Source: Escherichia sp. MOD1-EC7003 (GTDB taxonomy: Bacteria > Pseudomonadota > Gammaproteobacteria > Enterobacterales > Enterobacteriaceae). Taken from it: a stretch of DNA of 64,000 bases. Location: positions 1 through 64,000 of the forward strand of contig NZ_PTRE01000039.1 in the NCBI RefSeq assembly GCF_002965065.1. The letters run 5' to 3'. The stretch's first letter is position 1. Each line of letters opens with the position of its first letter. The notes beneath the pieces were generated by a model that saw only the letters and a program-made list of their open reading frames with translations, did not search any database and was not told the origin of the DNA. Positions 52,099 through 61,071 of this stretch are shown piece by piece. The position numbers and the translations under genes are program-made.

Positions 52099-53910
52099 TT
52101 AAAAAGTGATACAGGTTGCGCCCTGTTCGGCACCGGACAGTTTTTCACGTAAGGCGCTGAATAATTCACGTCCTGTTCCCACGCGTGACGCGCTCAGGTC
52201 AGGAATGTGCGGCTCGCGAGCAGCCAGTTCCGCGTCGTCTACCAGCAGCATCAGTTCGCCTGTCTGTCCATTCACACGAATGATGTCCCCGTCGCGCACT
52301 TTTGCCAGCAGCCCGCCATCGTAGGCTTCTGGTGTTACATGGATAGCTGACGGCACTTTACCTGAAGCGCCGGAGAGTCGTCCATCGGTAACTAACGCAA
52401 TTTTGAAACACCGGTCCAATAATACACCAAGTGGCGGCATGAGTTTATGTAATTCTGGCATTCCGTTCGCTTTTGGCCCCTGATGACGAACAACGACGAC
52501 ACAATCGCGGTCCAGCAACCCCGCTTCAAAGGCCGGCATAACGTCATGTTGGCTTTCAAAAACAACCGCTGGCGCTTCAATTACCTGGTTCTCAACCGGC
52601 ACAGCAGACGTTTTCATAACTGCACGGCCCAGGTTACCGCTTAACACTTTTGTCCCACCATGATGAGAGAAAGGGTGTTCGAAGGACGCTATCACGTTGC
52701 TGTCGAGTGATTTTTCTGCCCCTTCCCGCCAGTCCAGTTCACCATTATTCAGCCATGGTTCAAGGGTATAACGAGACAGACCAAAGCCCGCCACCGTATT
52801 GACATCTTCATGCAACAGGCCAGCTTTGAGCAGTTCACGCACCAGAACCGGTACACCACCCGCCGCCTGAAAGTGGTTAATATCGGCCGGACCATTCGGG
52901 TAGAGACGCGCCATCAGCGGTACAACATCAGAAAGATCAGAGAAGTCATCCCAGTTAATCTGAATACCGGCCGCACGTGCCATCGCCACCAGGTGCATGG
53001 TGTGGTTAGTGGACCCCCCCGTCGCCAACAGTGCAACGATGCCGTTCACCACCACTTTCTCATCGATCATCTTACCGATCGGCATCCATTCATTACCATT
53101 ACCGGTCATGCGTGTAACCTGACGCGCAGCTGCAGCGGTCAACGCATTGCGCAGCGGGGTGTCCGGATGAACAAAAGAAGAGCCAGGCAACTGCATCCCC
53201 ATAAACTCCACCACCATCTGGTTGGTGTTAGCAGTACCGTAGAAAGTACATGTCCCCGGCGCATGATAAGACGCAGCTTCTGACTCCAGTAGTGCCATAC
53301 GGTCCACTTTACCTTCGGCATAAAGCTGGCGAATACGCACTTTTTCTTTATTTGGTAAACCGCTTGCCATCGGACCAGACGGCACAAACACCGCAGGCAA
53401 ATGACCGAATGACAGTGCTGCCATTGCCAGCCCTGGGACAATCTTGTCGCACACACCGAGGAACAGAGCACCATCAAGCATGTTATGGGACAACCCCACC
53501 GCCGCAGACATCGCGATCACTTCGCGGCTTAACAGCGACAATTCCATTCCATCCTGCCCCTGGGTGACGCCATCACACATCGCCGGAACACCGCCCGCAA
53601 CCTGACCAACCGCGTTCGCTTCATGCAGGGCTTTACGAATGATTTCTGGATAGTGTTCGTAAGGCTGGTGTGCGGAGAGCATGTCGTTATAGGAGGTAAT
53701 GATGGCGATATTGTTACGCAACATGCTTTTTAAAGAGGTTTTGTCTTCTGGCTGGCAGGCAGCGAAACCGTGTGCCAGGTTACCGCATGCCAACTGCGAA
53801 CGATGAACGGTCGAAGTTTTCGCTTGTTCTATCCGGGCGAGATAAGCAGAGCGAGTCTCGCGCGAACGTTCAATGATGCGCTTTGTTACGCGTAACAATT
53901 GTGGATTCAT
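52099..53910 (-). CDS. edd: 6-Phosphogluconate dehydratase Edd
   Basis: A 603-residue [4Fe-4S] dehydratase of the IlvD/Edd family that converts 6-phosphogluconate to KDPG. Cluster cysteines are seen in [18 protein letters not shown] and [17 protein letters not shown] 53910 gives the K-12 start MNPQLLRVT; an upstream in-frame ATG at 53967 is not supported. First gene of edd–eda, with a GntR-type operator upstream. Confidence 0.95.
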   Translation of the reverse strand: MNPQLLRVTKRIIERSRETRSAYLARIEQAKTSTVHRSQLACGNLAHGFAACQPEDKTSLKSMLRNNIAIITSYNDMLSAHQPYEHYPEIIRKALHEANAVGQVAGGVPAMCDGVTQGQDGMELSLLSREVIAMSAAVGLSHNMLDGALFLGVCDKIVPGLAMAALSFGHLPAVFVPSGPMASGLPNKEKVRIRQLYAEGKVDRMALLESEAASYHAPGTCTFYGTANTNQMVVEFMGMQLPGSSFVHPDTPLRNALTAAAARQVTRMTGNGNEWMPIGKMIDEKVVVNGIVALLATGGSTNHTMHLVAMARAAGIQINWDDFSDLSDVVPLMARLYPNGPADINHFQAAGGVPVLVRELLKAGLLHEDVNTVAGFGLSRYTLEPWLNNGELDWREGAEKSLDSNVIASFEHPFSHHGGTKVLSGNLGRAVMKTSAVPVENQVIEAPAVVFESQHDVMPAFEAGLLDRDCVVVVRHQGPKANGMPELHKLMPPLGVLLDRCFKIALVTDGRLSGASGKVPSAIHVTPEAYDGGLLAKVRDGDIIRVNGQTGELMLLVDDAELAAREPHIPDLSASRVGTGRELFSALREKLSGAEQGATCITF

Positions 53911-53975
53911 AAAGGCTCCTGAAATTGAGTTGTCAGAGCAGGATGATTCACAACGCGTTTCATACATGGAAATTA

Positions 53976-54025
53976 TGACTGAAACGCCTGTAACCGGAGC
54001 TCATAGGGCAAAAACGTTTCAGTCA
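53976..54025. promoter_or_regulatory. Paired operator-like inverted repeat upstream of edd
   Basis: TGACTGAAACG (53976–53986) and CGTTTCAGTCA (54015–54025) are exact inverted copies separated by 28 bases in the edd leader. A third CGTTTCA lies at 53956. The TGAAAC/GTTTCA core resembles KdgR half-sites known from related bacteria, so KdgR control of edd is a possible reading. Confidence 0.45.
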
Positions 54026-54032
54026 GTGTAAT

Positions 54033-54067
54033 AAAAAAAGCCTCGTGGGTGAATCCACACGAGGCCT
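54033..54067 (-). terminator. zwf terminator
   Basis: AGGCCTCGTG and CACGAGGCT pair around a short loop; on the minus strand seven T follow. It lies about 80 bp past the zwf stop. Confidence 0.85.
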
Positions 54068-54104
54068 GAAAGTGTAAAAATTGTTCTACAATCTGTGCAA
54101 GATC

Positions 54105-54120
54105 ATGTTACCGGTAAAAT
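54105..54120. promoter_or_regulatory. GntR operator between zwf and edd
   Basis: ATGTTACCGGTAAAAT is close to the GntR palindrome (ATGTTACC–GGTAACAT). GntR represses edd–eda and gnt genes until gluconate is present. The zwf terminator lies between this site and edd, so its distance of about 195 bp from the edd start deserves checking. Confidence 0.6.
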
Positions 54121-54144
54121 ACCCATAAAGGATGAGTACAGATA

Positions 54145-55620
54145 TTATTCAAACTCATTCCAGGAACGACCATCACGGGTAATCATCGCCACCGAGGCAA
54201 CCGGTCCCCACGTTCCGGCTTGATACGGTTTCGGCGCATCATTGTCCATCGCCCACGCCTCAGTAATGGAGTCTACCCATTTCCAGGCTTCTTCCACTTC
54301 ATCACGACGTACAAACAGGGCCTGAATACCGCGCATGGTTTCCAGCAGCAGGCGTTCATAGGCATCTGCCAGATGCGTCTGATTAAAGGTTTCTGAATAG
54401 CTCAGATCCAGCTTGGTGATTTGCAGGTTATGCTTGTGGTCGAGACCAGGAACTTTATTCAGTACCTGGATATCCACGCCTTCATCAGGTTGCAGACGGA
54501 TAGTCAGTTTATTTTGCGGCAGATCCTGCCACGACTCTTTAAACAGATTCAGTTCAGGTGTTTTGAAATAGACCACAACTTCAGAACATTTGGTCGGCAG
54601 ACGTTTACCTGTACGCAGGTAGAACGGTACACCGGCCCAGCGCCAGTTGTCGATGTCGACGCGGATCGCCACGAAGGTTTCTGTATTGCTGCTCTTGTTC
54701 GCGCCCTCTTCTTCCAGATAGCCCGGCACTTTTTTACCCTGGGCGAAGCCCGCAGTGTATTGCCCGCGTACGGTTTTTTCGCGTACGTTGGAGCGGTCAA
54801 TGCGGCGCAGAGACTTCAGTACTTTGACTTTTTCATCGCGGATGCTATCTGCACTCAGGTCAGATGGCGGAGACATCGCAATCATGCAGAGAATTTGTAG
54901 CAGGTGGTTCTGGATCATGTCGCGCATCTGACCCGCTTTATCAAAATAGCCCCAGCGCCCTTCGATCCCCACTTCTTCTGCCACCGTAATCTCAACATGA
55001 TCAATGGTGCGATTGTCCCAGTTGTTCACAAACAGGGAGTTAGCAAAACGCAGCGCCAACAAGTTAAGTACCGTTTCTTTTCCGAGGTAATGGTCGATGC
55101 GATAAACCTGGCACTCCTCGAAGTATTCACCGACTTGATCATTGATTTCACGCGAGGTCGCCAGCGACGTCCCCAGCGGTTTCTCCATGACTACACGTGC
55201 CGGTTTAGCATTCAGTTTTGCCTCACCAAGCCCTTTACAGATTGCGCCAAAAGTGCTGGGCGGCATGGCAAAGTAGTTAATGGTGATACGATTTTTTTGA
55301 TCCAGCATCGCGCCGAGACGGCTGAATGCAGCTGTGTCATTGACATCGAGATTACAAAAATCCAGACGTGCACTCAGGGTGTCCCATAAACCTTCATCAA
55401 TGGTTTCTTTCATGAAAGTTTCGAGCGCCTCGCGGACAACTTTGGTATATGCCGCTTTATCCCACTCAGCACGCCCTACGCCGATAATCCGGGTGTCCGG
55501 GTTGAGCTGACCGGCTTTTTCCAGTTGATACAGGGAGGGCAGCAATTTACGACGCGCAAGGTCGCCTTTCGCGCCGAAAATGACCAGGTCACAGGCCTGG
55601 GCTGTTTGCGTTACCGCCAT
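54145..55620 (-). CDS. zwf: Glucose-6-phosphate 1-dehydrogenase
   Basis: A 491-residue enzyme oxidising glucose-6-phosphate to 6-phosphogluconolactone with NADP+, the entry to the pentose-phosphate and Entner–Doudoroff routes. The dinucleotide-binding motif is [13 protein letters not shown] (residues 14–26) and the active-site signature is RIDHYLGKE (about residues 178–186). Length equals K-12. In E. coli it is induced by SoxS/MarA and growth rate. Divergent from hexR. Confidence 0.96.
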   Translation of the reverse strand: MAVTQTAQACDLVIFGAKGDLARRKLLPSLYQLEKAGQLNPDTRIIGVGRAEWDKAAYTKVVREALETFMKETIDEGLWDTLSARLDFCNLDVNDTAAFSRLGAMLDQKNRITINYFAMPPSTFGAICKGLGEAKLNAKPARVVMEKPLGTSLATSREINDQVGEYFEECQVYRIDHYLGKETVLNLLALRFANSLFVNNWDNRTIDHVEITVAEEVGIEGRWGYFDKAGQMRDMIQNHLLQILCMIAMSPPSDLSADSIRDEKVKVLKSLRRIDRSNVREKTVRGQYTAGFAQGKKVPGYLEEEGANKSSNTETFVAIRVDIDNWRWAGVPFYLRTGKRLPTKCSEVVVYFKTPELNLFKESWQDLPQNKLTIRLQPDEGVDIQVLNKVPGLDHKHNLQITKLDLSYSETFNQTHLADAYERLLLETMRGIQALFVRRDEVEEAWKWVDSITEAWAMDNDAPKPYQAGTWGPVASVAMITRDGRSWNEFE

Positions 55621-55957
55621 GTCATTCTCCTTAAGTTAACTAACCCGGTACTTAAGCCAGGGTATACTTGTAATTTTCTTACGGTGCACTGTACTGCTTT
55701 TACGAGCTTGCGAAAACTGTAAACGCTTATCCACCCGTGCGATTACGGCAAAAGCGCGCAAAGTGCGGCAAAACTGATAAAAAAATCATCGTTTTCCATT
55801 GGGTAAAAATCTGACACTGATCATGTTATGAAAAAAAATAACAACTTTTTTATCTGCTTTTGTCATTAACACTGCACACAGGCGTAATATCTGACAAAAC
55901 TGCATTTCGATTTCTTTCAATGCGGAAATCGTCATTACTCGTGAGTCTCTTTACATC
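55621..55957. promoter_or_regulatory. zwf–hexR divergent promoter region
   Basis: No gene here. TGTAATTTTCTTACG at 55669–55683 is a partial match to the HexR operator (TGTAATTAAATTACA) about 50 bp upstream of zwf, fitting HexR control of central-carbon genes. The middle, near 55780–55880, is AT-rich and should carry the hexR promoter. Confidence 0.45.
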
Positions 55958-56800
55958 ATGAATATGCTGGAAAAAATCCAGTCTCAGCTGGAACATTTGA
56001 GCAAATCAGAGCGCAAAGTTGCCGAGGTCATTCTGGCTTCGCCCGATAACGCAATCTATTCGAGTATTGCTACTCTGGCGCTGGAGGCCAATGTTAGCGA
56101 GCCGACGGTGAATCGTTTCTGTCGCAGCATGGACACACGCGGTTTTCCTGACTTTAAACTTCATCTGGCACAAAGTCTGGCGAACGGCACCCCCTATGTT
56201 AATCGCAACGTCAATGAAGATGACAGCGTTGAATCATACACGGGAAAAATATTTGAGTCCGCAATGGCAACGCTCGATCATGTCCGTCATTCACTGGATA
56301 AATCTGCCGTCAACCGCGCCGTCGACTTGCTCACTCAGGCCAAAAAAATCGCCTTTTTCGGATTAGGCTCTTCTGCCGCCGTTGCCCACGATGCGATGAA
56401 TAAGTTCTTTCGTTTTAATGTTCCGGTGGTGTACTCCGATGATATCGTGCTGCAACGCATGAGTTGTATGAATTGTAGCGACGGAGACGTAGTAGTGCTG
56501 ATTTCTCACACTGGGAGAACAAAAAATCTGGTCGAGCTGGCGCAGCTGGCACGCGAGAACGACGCCATGGTGATTGCCCTCACCTCTGCGGGGACCCCGC
56601 TCGCCCGGGAAGCAACGCTGGCAATTACCCTCGACGTACCGGAAGATACTGACATTTATATGCCCATGGTTTCTCGACTTGCGCAGTTGACCGTGATAGA
56701 TGTGCTGGCAACAGGTTTTACTTTGCGACGCGGCGCAAAATTCAGAGATAACTTGAAGCGGGTCAAGGAAGCGCTGAAGGAATCGCGTTTTGATAAGTAG
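55958..56800 (+). CDS. hexR: Carbon-metabolism repressor HexR, C-terminally shortened
   Basis: An RpiR-family regulator: an N-terminal HTH_6 domain (about 1–77, VSEPTVNRFCRSM) and a SIS sugar-phosphate-binding domain (about 120–260, FFGLGSSAAVAHDA and LISHTGRTKNLVE). HexR represses central-carbon genes such as zwf and edd until KDPG accumulates. K-12 HexR is 289 residues; here it ends at RFDK after 280 because codon 281 is TAG. The next eight codons (SLNLSDDR) and the old TAA at 56825 remain in frame, so this is a single nonsense change at the extreme C-terminus. Probably still functional. Confidence 0.9.
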   Translation: MNMLEKIQSQLEHLSKSERKVAEVILASPDNAIYSSIATLALEANVSEPTVNRFCRSMDTRGFPDFKLHLAQSLANGTPYVNRNVNEDDSVESYTGKIFESAMATLDHVRHSLDKSAVNRAVDLLTQAKKIAFFGLGSSAAVAHDAMNKFFRFNVPVVYSDDIVLQRMSCMNCSDGDVVVLISHTGRTKNLVELAQLARENDAMVIALTSAGTPLAREATLAITLDVPEDTDIYMPMVSRLAQLTVIDVLATGFTLRRGAKFRDNLKRVKEALKESRFDK

Positions 56801-56954
56801 TCACTTAATTTAAGTGACGATCGCTAAAAACGACTGTCACTGTTCTAATCTTATACGATATCCGGATGAGATTAATTTATCGCCATCACGGCGTTATTTC
56901 ATTCGGATTTCATGTTCAAGCAACACCTGGTTGTTTCAGTCAACGGAGTATTAC

Positions 56955-58397
56955 ATGTCCAGAAGGCTTCGCAGAACAAAAATCGTTACCACGTTAGGCC
57001 CAGCAACAGATCGCGATAATAACCTTGAAAAGGTTATCGCTGCGGGTGCAAACGTTGTACGTATGAACTTTTCTCACGGCTCGCCTGAAGATCACAAAAT
57101 GCGCGCGGATAAAGTTCGTGAGATTGCCGCAAAACTGGGGCGTCATGTGGCTATTCTGGGTGACCTCCAGGGACCCAAAATCCGTGTATCCACCTTTAAA
57201 GAAGGCAAAGTTTTCCTCAATATTGGGGATAAATTCCTGCTCGACGCCAACCTGGGTAAAGGTGAAGGCGACAAAGAAAAAGTCGGTATCGACTACAAAG
57301 GTCTGCCTGCTGACGTCGTGCCTGGTGACATCCTGCTGCTGGACGATGGTCGCGTCCAGTTAAAAGTACTGGAAGTTCAGGACATGAAAGTGTTCACCGA
57401 AGTAACCGTCGGTGGTCCCCTCTCCAACAATAAAGGTATCAACAAACTTGGCGGCGGTTTGTCGGCTGAAGCGTTGACCGAAAAAGACAAAGCAGACATT
57501 AAGACTGCGGCGTTGATTGGTGTAGATTACCTGGCTGTTTCCTTCCCACGCTGCGGTGAAGATCTGAACTACGCCCGTCGCCTGGCACGCGATGCTGGGT
57601 GTGATGCGAAAATTGTTGCCAAGGTTGAACGTGCGGAAGCCGTTTGCAGTCAGGATGCAATGGATGACATTATCCTCGCCTCTGACGTGGTCATGGTTGC
57701 TCGTGGCGACCTCGGTGTGGAAATTGGCGACCCGGAACTGGTCGGCATTCAGAAAGCGTTGATCCGTCGTGCGCGTCAGCTTAACCGCGCGGTAATCACT
57801 GCGACTCAGATGATGGAGTCAATGATTACGAACCCGATGCCGACGCGAGCAGAAGTCATGGACGTAGCAAACGCCGTTCTGGATGGTACTGACGCCGTGA
57901 TGCTGTCTGCAGAAACTGCTGCTGGTCAGTATCCGTCAGAAACCGTTGCAGCAATGGCACGCGTTTGCCTGGGTGCGGAAAAAATCCCAAGCATCAACGT
58001 TTCTAAACACCGTCTGGACGTTCAGTTCGACAATGTGGAAGAAGCTATTGCCATGTCAGCAATGTACGCGGCTAACCACCTGAAGGGCGTTACTGCGATC
58101 ATCACCATGACCGAATCGGGTCGTACTGCGCTGATGACCTCCCGTATCAGCTCCGGTCTACCGATTTTCGCCATGTCGCGCCATGAACGTACGCTGAATC
58201 TGGCTGCTCTCTATCGTGGCGTTACGCCGGTGCACTTTGATAGCGCTAATGACGGCGTAGCAGCTGCCAGCGAAGCGGTTAATCTGCTGCGCGATAAAGG
58301 TTACTTGATGTCTGGTGACCTGGTGATTGTCACCCAGGGCGACGTGATGAGTACCGTGGGTTCAACTAATACCACGCGTATTTTAACGGTAGAGTAA
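56955..58397 (+). CDS. pykA: Pyruvate kinase II
   Basis: A 480-residue pyruvate kinase, the AMP-activated isozyme. It converts PEP and ADP to pyruvate and ATP. Active-site features are RMNFSHGS, the KVERAEAV segment and the [12 protein letters not shown] metal/phosphate region. ATG 56955 after ACGGAGTATTAC gives the K-12 length; the open frame from 56814 is longer but unsupported. A terminator follows. Confidence 0.96.
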   Translation: MSRRLRRTKIVTTLGPATDRDNNLEKVIAAGANVVRMNFSHGSPEDHKMRADKVREIAAKLGRHVAILGDLQGPKIRVSTFKEGKVFLNIGDKFLLDANLGKGEGDKEKVGIDYKGLPADVVPGDILLLDDGRVQLKVLEVQDMKVFTEVTVGGPLSNNKGINKLGGGLSAEALTEKDKADIKTAALIGVDYLAVSFPRCGEDLNYARRLARDAGCDAKIVAKVERAEAVCSQDAMDDIILASDVVMVARGDLGVEIGDPELVGIQKALIRRARQLNRAVITATQMMESMITNPMPTRAEVMDVANAVLDGTDAVMLSAETAAGQYPSETVAAMARVCLGAEKIPSINVSKHRLDVQFDNVEEAIAMSAMYAANHLKGVTAIITMTESGRTALMTSRISSGLPIFAMSRHERTLNLAALYRGVTPVHFDSANDGVAAASEAVNLLRDKGYLMSGDLVIVTQGDVMSTVGSTNTTRILTVE

Positions 58398-58403
58398 TCT
58401 CAC

Positions 58404-58436
58404 CTGCCCCGGCCGCTGATGACCGGGGTATTTAGC
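58404..58436 (+). terminator. pykA terminator
   Basis: CCCCGG and CCGGGG enclose CCGCTGATGA and are followed by TATTTAG, just past the pykA stop. It is the last element matching the usual backbone; the AT-rich accessory genes start about 20 bp further on. Confidence 0.65.
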
Positions 58437-58456
58437 TACACATAAATTAGGACTAC

Positions 58457-59299
58457 TCATTCAATCCAATCATAATCACAGCCCGCTGTAAAATGAATGC
58501 AGGGATAGCCTGAATGGAGATCTAAATAGTTTGCAAGACATCGCATACCCGCTTCCTCTGCAACACTATGTCCAATAACAGCCATCGGTAATCCACTATC
58601 TTTTGAGTATTGTGTCTGCACCCATGTTTTAATTGAATCGTTAATCGTAATATAATAATCAGCCTGATATTCCATATATTGTATTGGATCACAAAAACAG
58701 CCTGCCCCTATCCCAACAGTTCTGACTACTCTGTCTTTATCTCCATAAAATTGGATACCAGGAAGATTATAAACTTTAAAATTTTTGGCAAAACGTTTGG
58801 TAAGATTAATGGCACTGTCAGGTTCTATAGCATATATATGGTACATATCATCAGAAGCAACAATATTTGTAACATCCAATTCTAACTGCTGAGCCAAAGC
58901 CTTAGACATTCCGAACGTAGGTTCTCGATCCATGACATCATGACAACGAATGATTACCAAATTATTTTTATGCATAAACTCCTTTTTTTGCTCAATTATA
59001 TTTAAATAACTGAGTTCACCTTGAGTATAACCCATTACTTTTCTGGCCCATGAAAACTCAAGATCTTCACCCTCCAGATCAGCATAAGAATAAAATGTAG
59101 GTTCATGAGTAATAATGATATTAACACCTTCAGAAACAGCTTTTCTTAAAACATCCATTGAGGCAATCCAGCAGGTACCAATTTTATTAATTAGTGTCGC
59201 TTCAGCACCAAAAATGATTTTATCAACAGTTGGCTGCGAAACGGCAACCATTGAATTTAAAAAACAATTAAGATCTGCGGCTGTTTTAATATGATGCAT
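58457..59299 (-). CDS. Nif3-like dinuclear metal-centre family protein
   Basis: A 280-residue protein with Nif3/DUF34 character: an N-terminal IIITHEPTF segment (His near residue 64), a central region with VIRCHDVMD, and a C-terminal GHSVAEEAGM. In the family such His/Glu residues bind two metal ions. Enzymatic role of the family is unclear (GTP cyclohydrolase I type 2 is an old label). No signal peptide. Last gene of the minus-strand cluster, 22 bp after the esterase gene. It is AT-richer than the backbone, pointing to horizontal origin. Confidence 0.65.
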   Translation of the reverse strand: MHHIKTAADLNCFLNSMVAVSQPTVDKIIFGAEATLINKIGTCWIASMDVLRKAVSEGVNIIITHEPTFYSYADLEGEDLEFSWARKVMGYTQGELSYLNIIEQKKEFMHKNNLVIIRCHDVMDREPTFGMSKALAQQLELDVTNIVASDDMYHIYAIEPDSAINLTKRFAKNFKVYNLPGIQFYGDKDRVVRTVGIGAGCFCDPIQYMEYQADYYITINDSIKTWVQTQYSKDSGLPMAVIGHSVAEEAGMRCLANYLDLHSGYPCIHFTAGCDYDWIE

Positions 59300-59321
59300 T
59301 CAACATCCTCCACATGTTTCA

Positions 59322-60161
59322 TCAGCAATAAAATAATTTCAACATCTCTGGGAAGCGTTTTGCCCATGCAGACTCAGAGTGGGTATGACCTCCCCATAGG
59401 TGATAGTCCATAGTTACATTGCGTTGTTTACGAAGACTCGCGCATAATTTTTCAGCACCGGAAATATAAATTTCAGGAAAGTCTTCGTGCATACCACTGG
59501 TTTCCTGCGTACCGACATCGAGATACAGGGTAAGATTTTCAACTATATTGTTGTCCTTAATAAAATTCAGCATTGCGCTGTCATTAAACCATAGTGCCGG
59601 CGAAAAAACGCCAACTTTTGAAAAAACATCCTGACTAAGAATTGCGGCAAACAAACTGATGTACGCCCCCATAGAACTACCTGCTATCGCTGTATTATTA
59701 CGATCTGGGAGAGTTCGAAAATTGCTGTCAATATAGTTCTTGAGCGTGTTCACAATAAAATCAACATACAGCGCACCTTTTCCTCCACTATAATCCACAT
59801 CAGGGTCCCAGCCAGGTAAGGGAAAAGATGTGTTTCGCGGCCATGGAGAATACTCATCCATACGGCTGAATTTACCATGAGACGATGCATTATCAATCCC
59901 CACAATGATAACACCATCGTATTGTGAATTTGGGAAAAAAGCATCTACCGCCTCAGGTATATCCCATACATGTGGACCAAAAGATACAGATTTATCAAAT
60001 AAATTTTGCCCATCGTGCATATACAACACAGGGTAACTGACATCAGATTCATAATAGGACGCAGGCAGTAATATTCTTATTTCGCGACTACTTGCCAATT
60101 GTGGCATAGGAAAGGATTGCAACACATGATAGCGATTCCCATAGCTCTCAATATCGTTCAT
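59322..60161 (-). CDS. Esterase D/enterochelin-esterase-type alpha/beta hydrolase
   Basis: A 279-residue member of the putative-esterase family (PF00756 type). It shows LYMHDGQNLFD near residue 45, the nucleophile elbow AGSSMGAYISL (Ser near 163), an acidic DVGTQE segment and a GGHTHSESAW His motif near the C-terminus, so the Ser–Asp–His triad looks complete. There is no signal peptide, so it acts in the cytoplasm. Next to a GH13 hydrolase it could remove acyl groups from an imported sugar; the substrate is not known. Confidence 0.8.
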   Translation of the reverse strand: MNDIESYGNRYHVLQSFPMPQLASSREIRILLPASYYESDVSYPVLYMHDGQNLFDKSVSFGPHVWDIPEAVDAFFPNSQYDGVIIVGIDNASSHGKFSRMDEYSPWPRNTSFPLPGWDPDVDYSGGKGALYVDFIVNTLKNYIDSNFRTLPDRNNTAIAGSSMGAYISLFAAILSQDVFSKVGVFSPALWFNDSAMLNFIKDNNIVENLTLYLDVGTQETSGMHEDFPEIYISGAEKLCASLRKQRNVTMDYHLWGGHTHSESAWAKRFPEMLKLFYC

Positions 60162-60199
60162 GATTTAAATTAATCTCAATAAAAAAATAAATATAACAT

Positions 60200-60239
60200 C
60201 TAAGTACTCCCCTACCACATTATATATGGGAGCACTTAG
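60200..60239 (-). terminator. Hairpin inside the accessory cluster
   Basis: CTAAGT-CTCCC-type arms (60200–60212) pair with GGGAG-ACTTAG (60228–60239) with one mismatch. On the minus strand the stem is followed after about 12 bases by TTTATTTTTTTATT. It lies between the amidohydrolase and esterase genes and may end or thin transcription there. Confidence 0.5.
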
Positions 60240-60252
60240 AAATGGCTAACAC

Positions 60253-61050
60253 CTATATTTTTATCTTAAAAAGTTTTTTCGCATTCGTAAACATAAGTTG
60301 TTCAAATTCACTTTGCGTTAATTTACTTTTTAATTCAGTAAAATACTTATTATAATAATCATCATCATTGTACGTATCTAGTCCATTAATAGGATTATCG
60401 GTACCGAATAAAATCTTATCACTACCACAGATTTTTATCGCCAGGTAAACCATATCCGCCCTAACCCACGCAGTATCGCCATAGAGATTAGGAAGCTTTG
60501 CAATCAATTCGATTGCTTCCTGATTATCTGTCGCGAGCCCCATATGACACATTACAAAATTCACGTCTGGATACTTAAGTGCCATCTCATAAACCAACTG
60601 TGGGCTGGATTCATAATCATTAGAAGTATGGCTAACTACCGGGAGATCATATTTTTGAGCAAGGCGTATATAATCCTGAACTTTTTCTGAGTTGAAAGCC
60701 ATTTTTGAATGATATGGATGAACTTTGATGCCATAAATGATATCTCGATTGCTGGCAATCATATCTTCAAAGTCTTGATCACAACTTTCCAGACGAGGCT
60801 TAATCCACATAAACGCGCCAATTCGCTTTGAATGTTGACGAACAAGTCTGAGCATACGTTCATTATTATCATGCTGTGTAACTTGATCTTCATCCGGAAT
60901 CGGTTTCTGGTCATGGTCAACTTCTACGGCAGATCCACAAGAACATAACGCAAAATCAATATTATACTTGTCCAGAGATGCCAGAAAAACATCTTCTGGC
61001 ATACGGATTTTCACAAAGTCACCAATATGAGTGTGTGCATCAATTATCAT
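60253..61050 (-). CDS. Amidohydrolase-2 family TIM-barrel protein
   Basis: A 265-residue metal-dependent hydrolase-like protein (PF04909 type). Visible ligands are DAHTH at residues 4–8, KVHPYH in the middle, VVSHTSND (His near 140), FVMCHMGL (His near 169) and FGTDNPI (Asp near 218), a full amidohydrolase set. The family includes decarboxylases and lactone hydrolases; the substrate here is unknown. No signal peptide. It lies 21 bp after the GH13 gene. Confidence 0.78.
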   Translation of the reverse strand: MIIDAHTHIGDFVKIRMPEDVFLASLDKYNIDFALCSCGSAVEVDHDQKPIPDEDQVTQHDNNERMLRLVRQHSKRIGAFMWIKPRLESCDQDFEDMIASNRDIIYGIKVHPYHSKMAFNSEKVQDYIRLAQKYDLPVVSHTSNDYESSPQLVYEMALKYPDVNFVMCHMGLATDNQEAIELIAKLPNLYGDTAWVRADMVYLAIKICGSDKILFGTDNPINGLDTYNDDDYYNKYFTELKSKLTQSEFEQLMFTNAKKLFKIKI

Positions 61051-61071
61051 AACAAATATCCTAATAGAAAT

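Noticed and set aside
58398-58456. Phage attachment site or integrase scar at the accessory cluster border
   Set aside because: No tRNA, direct repeat or integrase fragment is visible on this side; the other border is outside the window, so no claim can be made.
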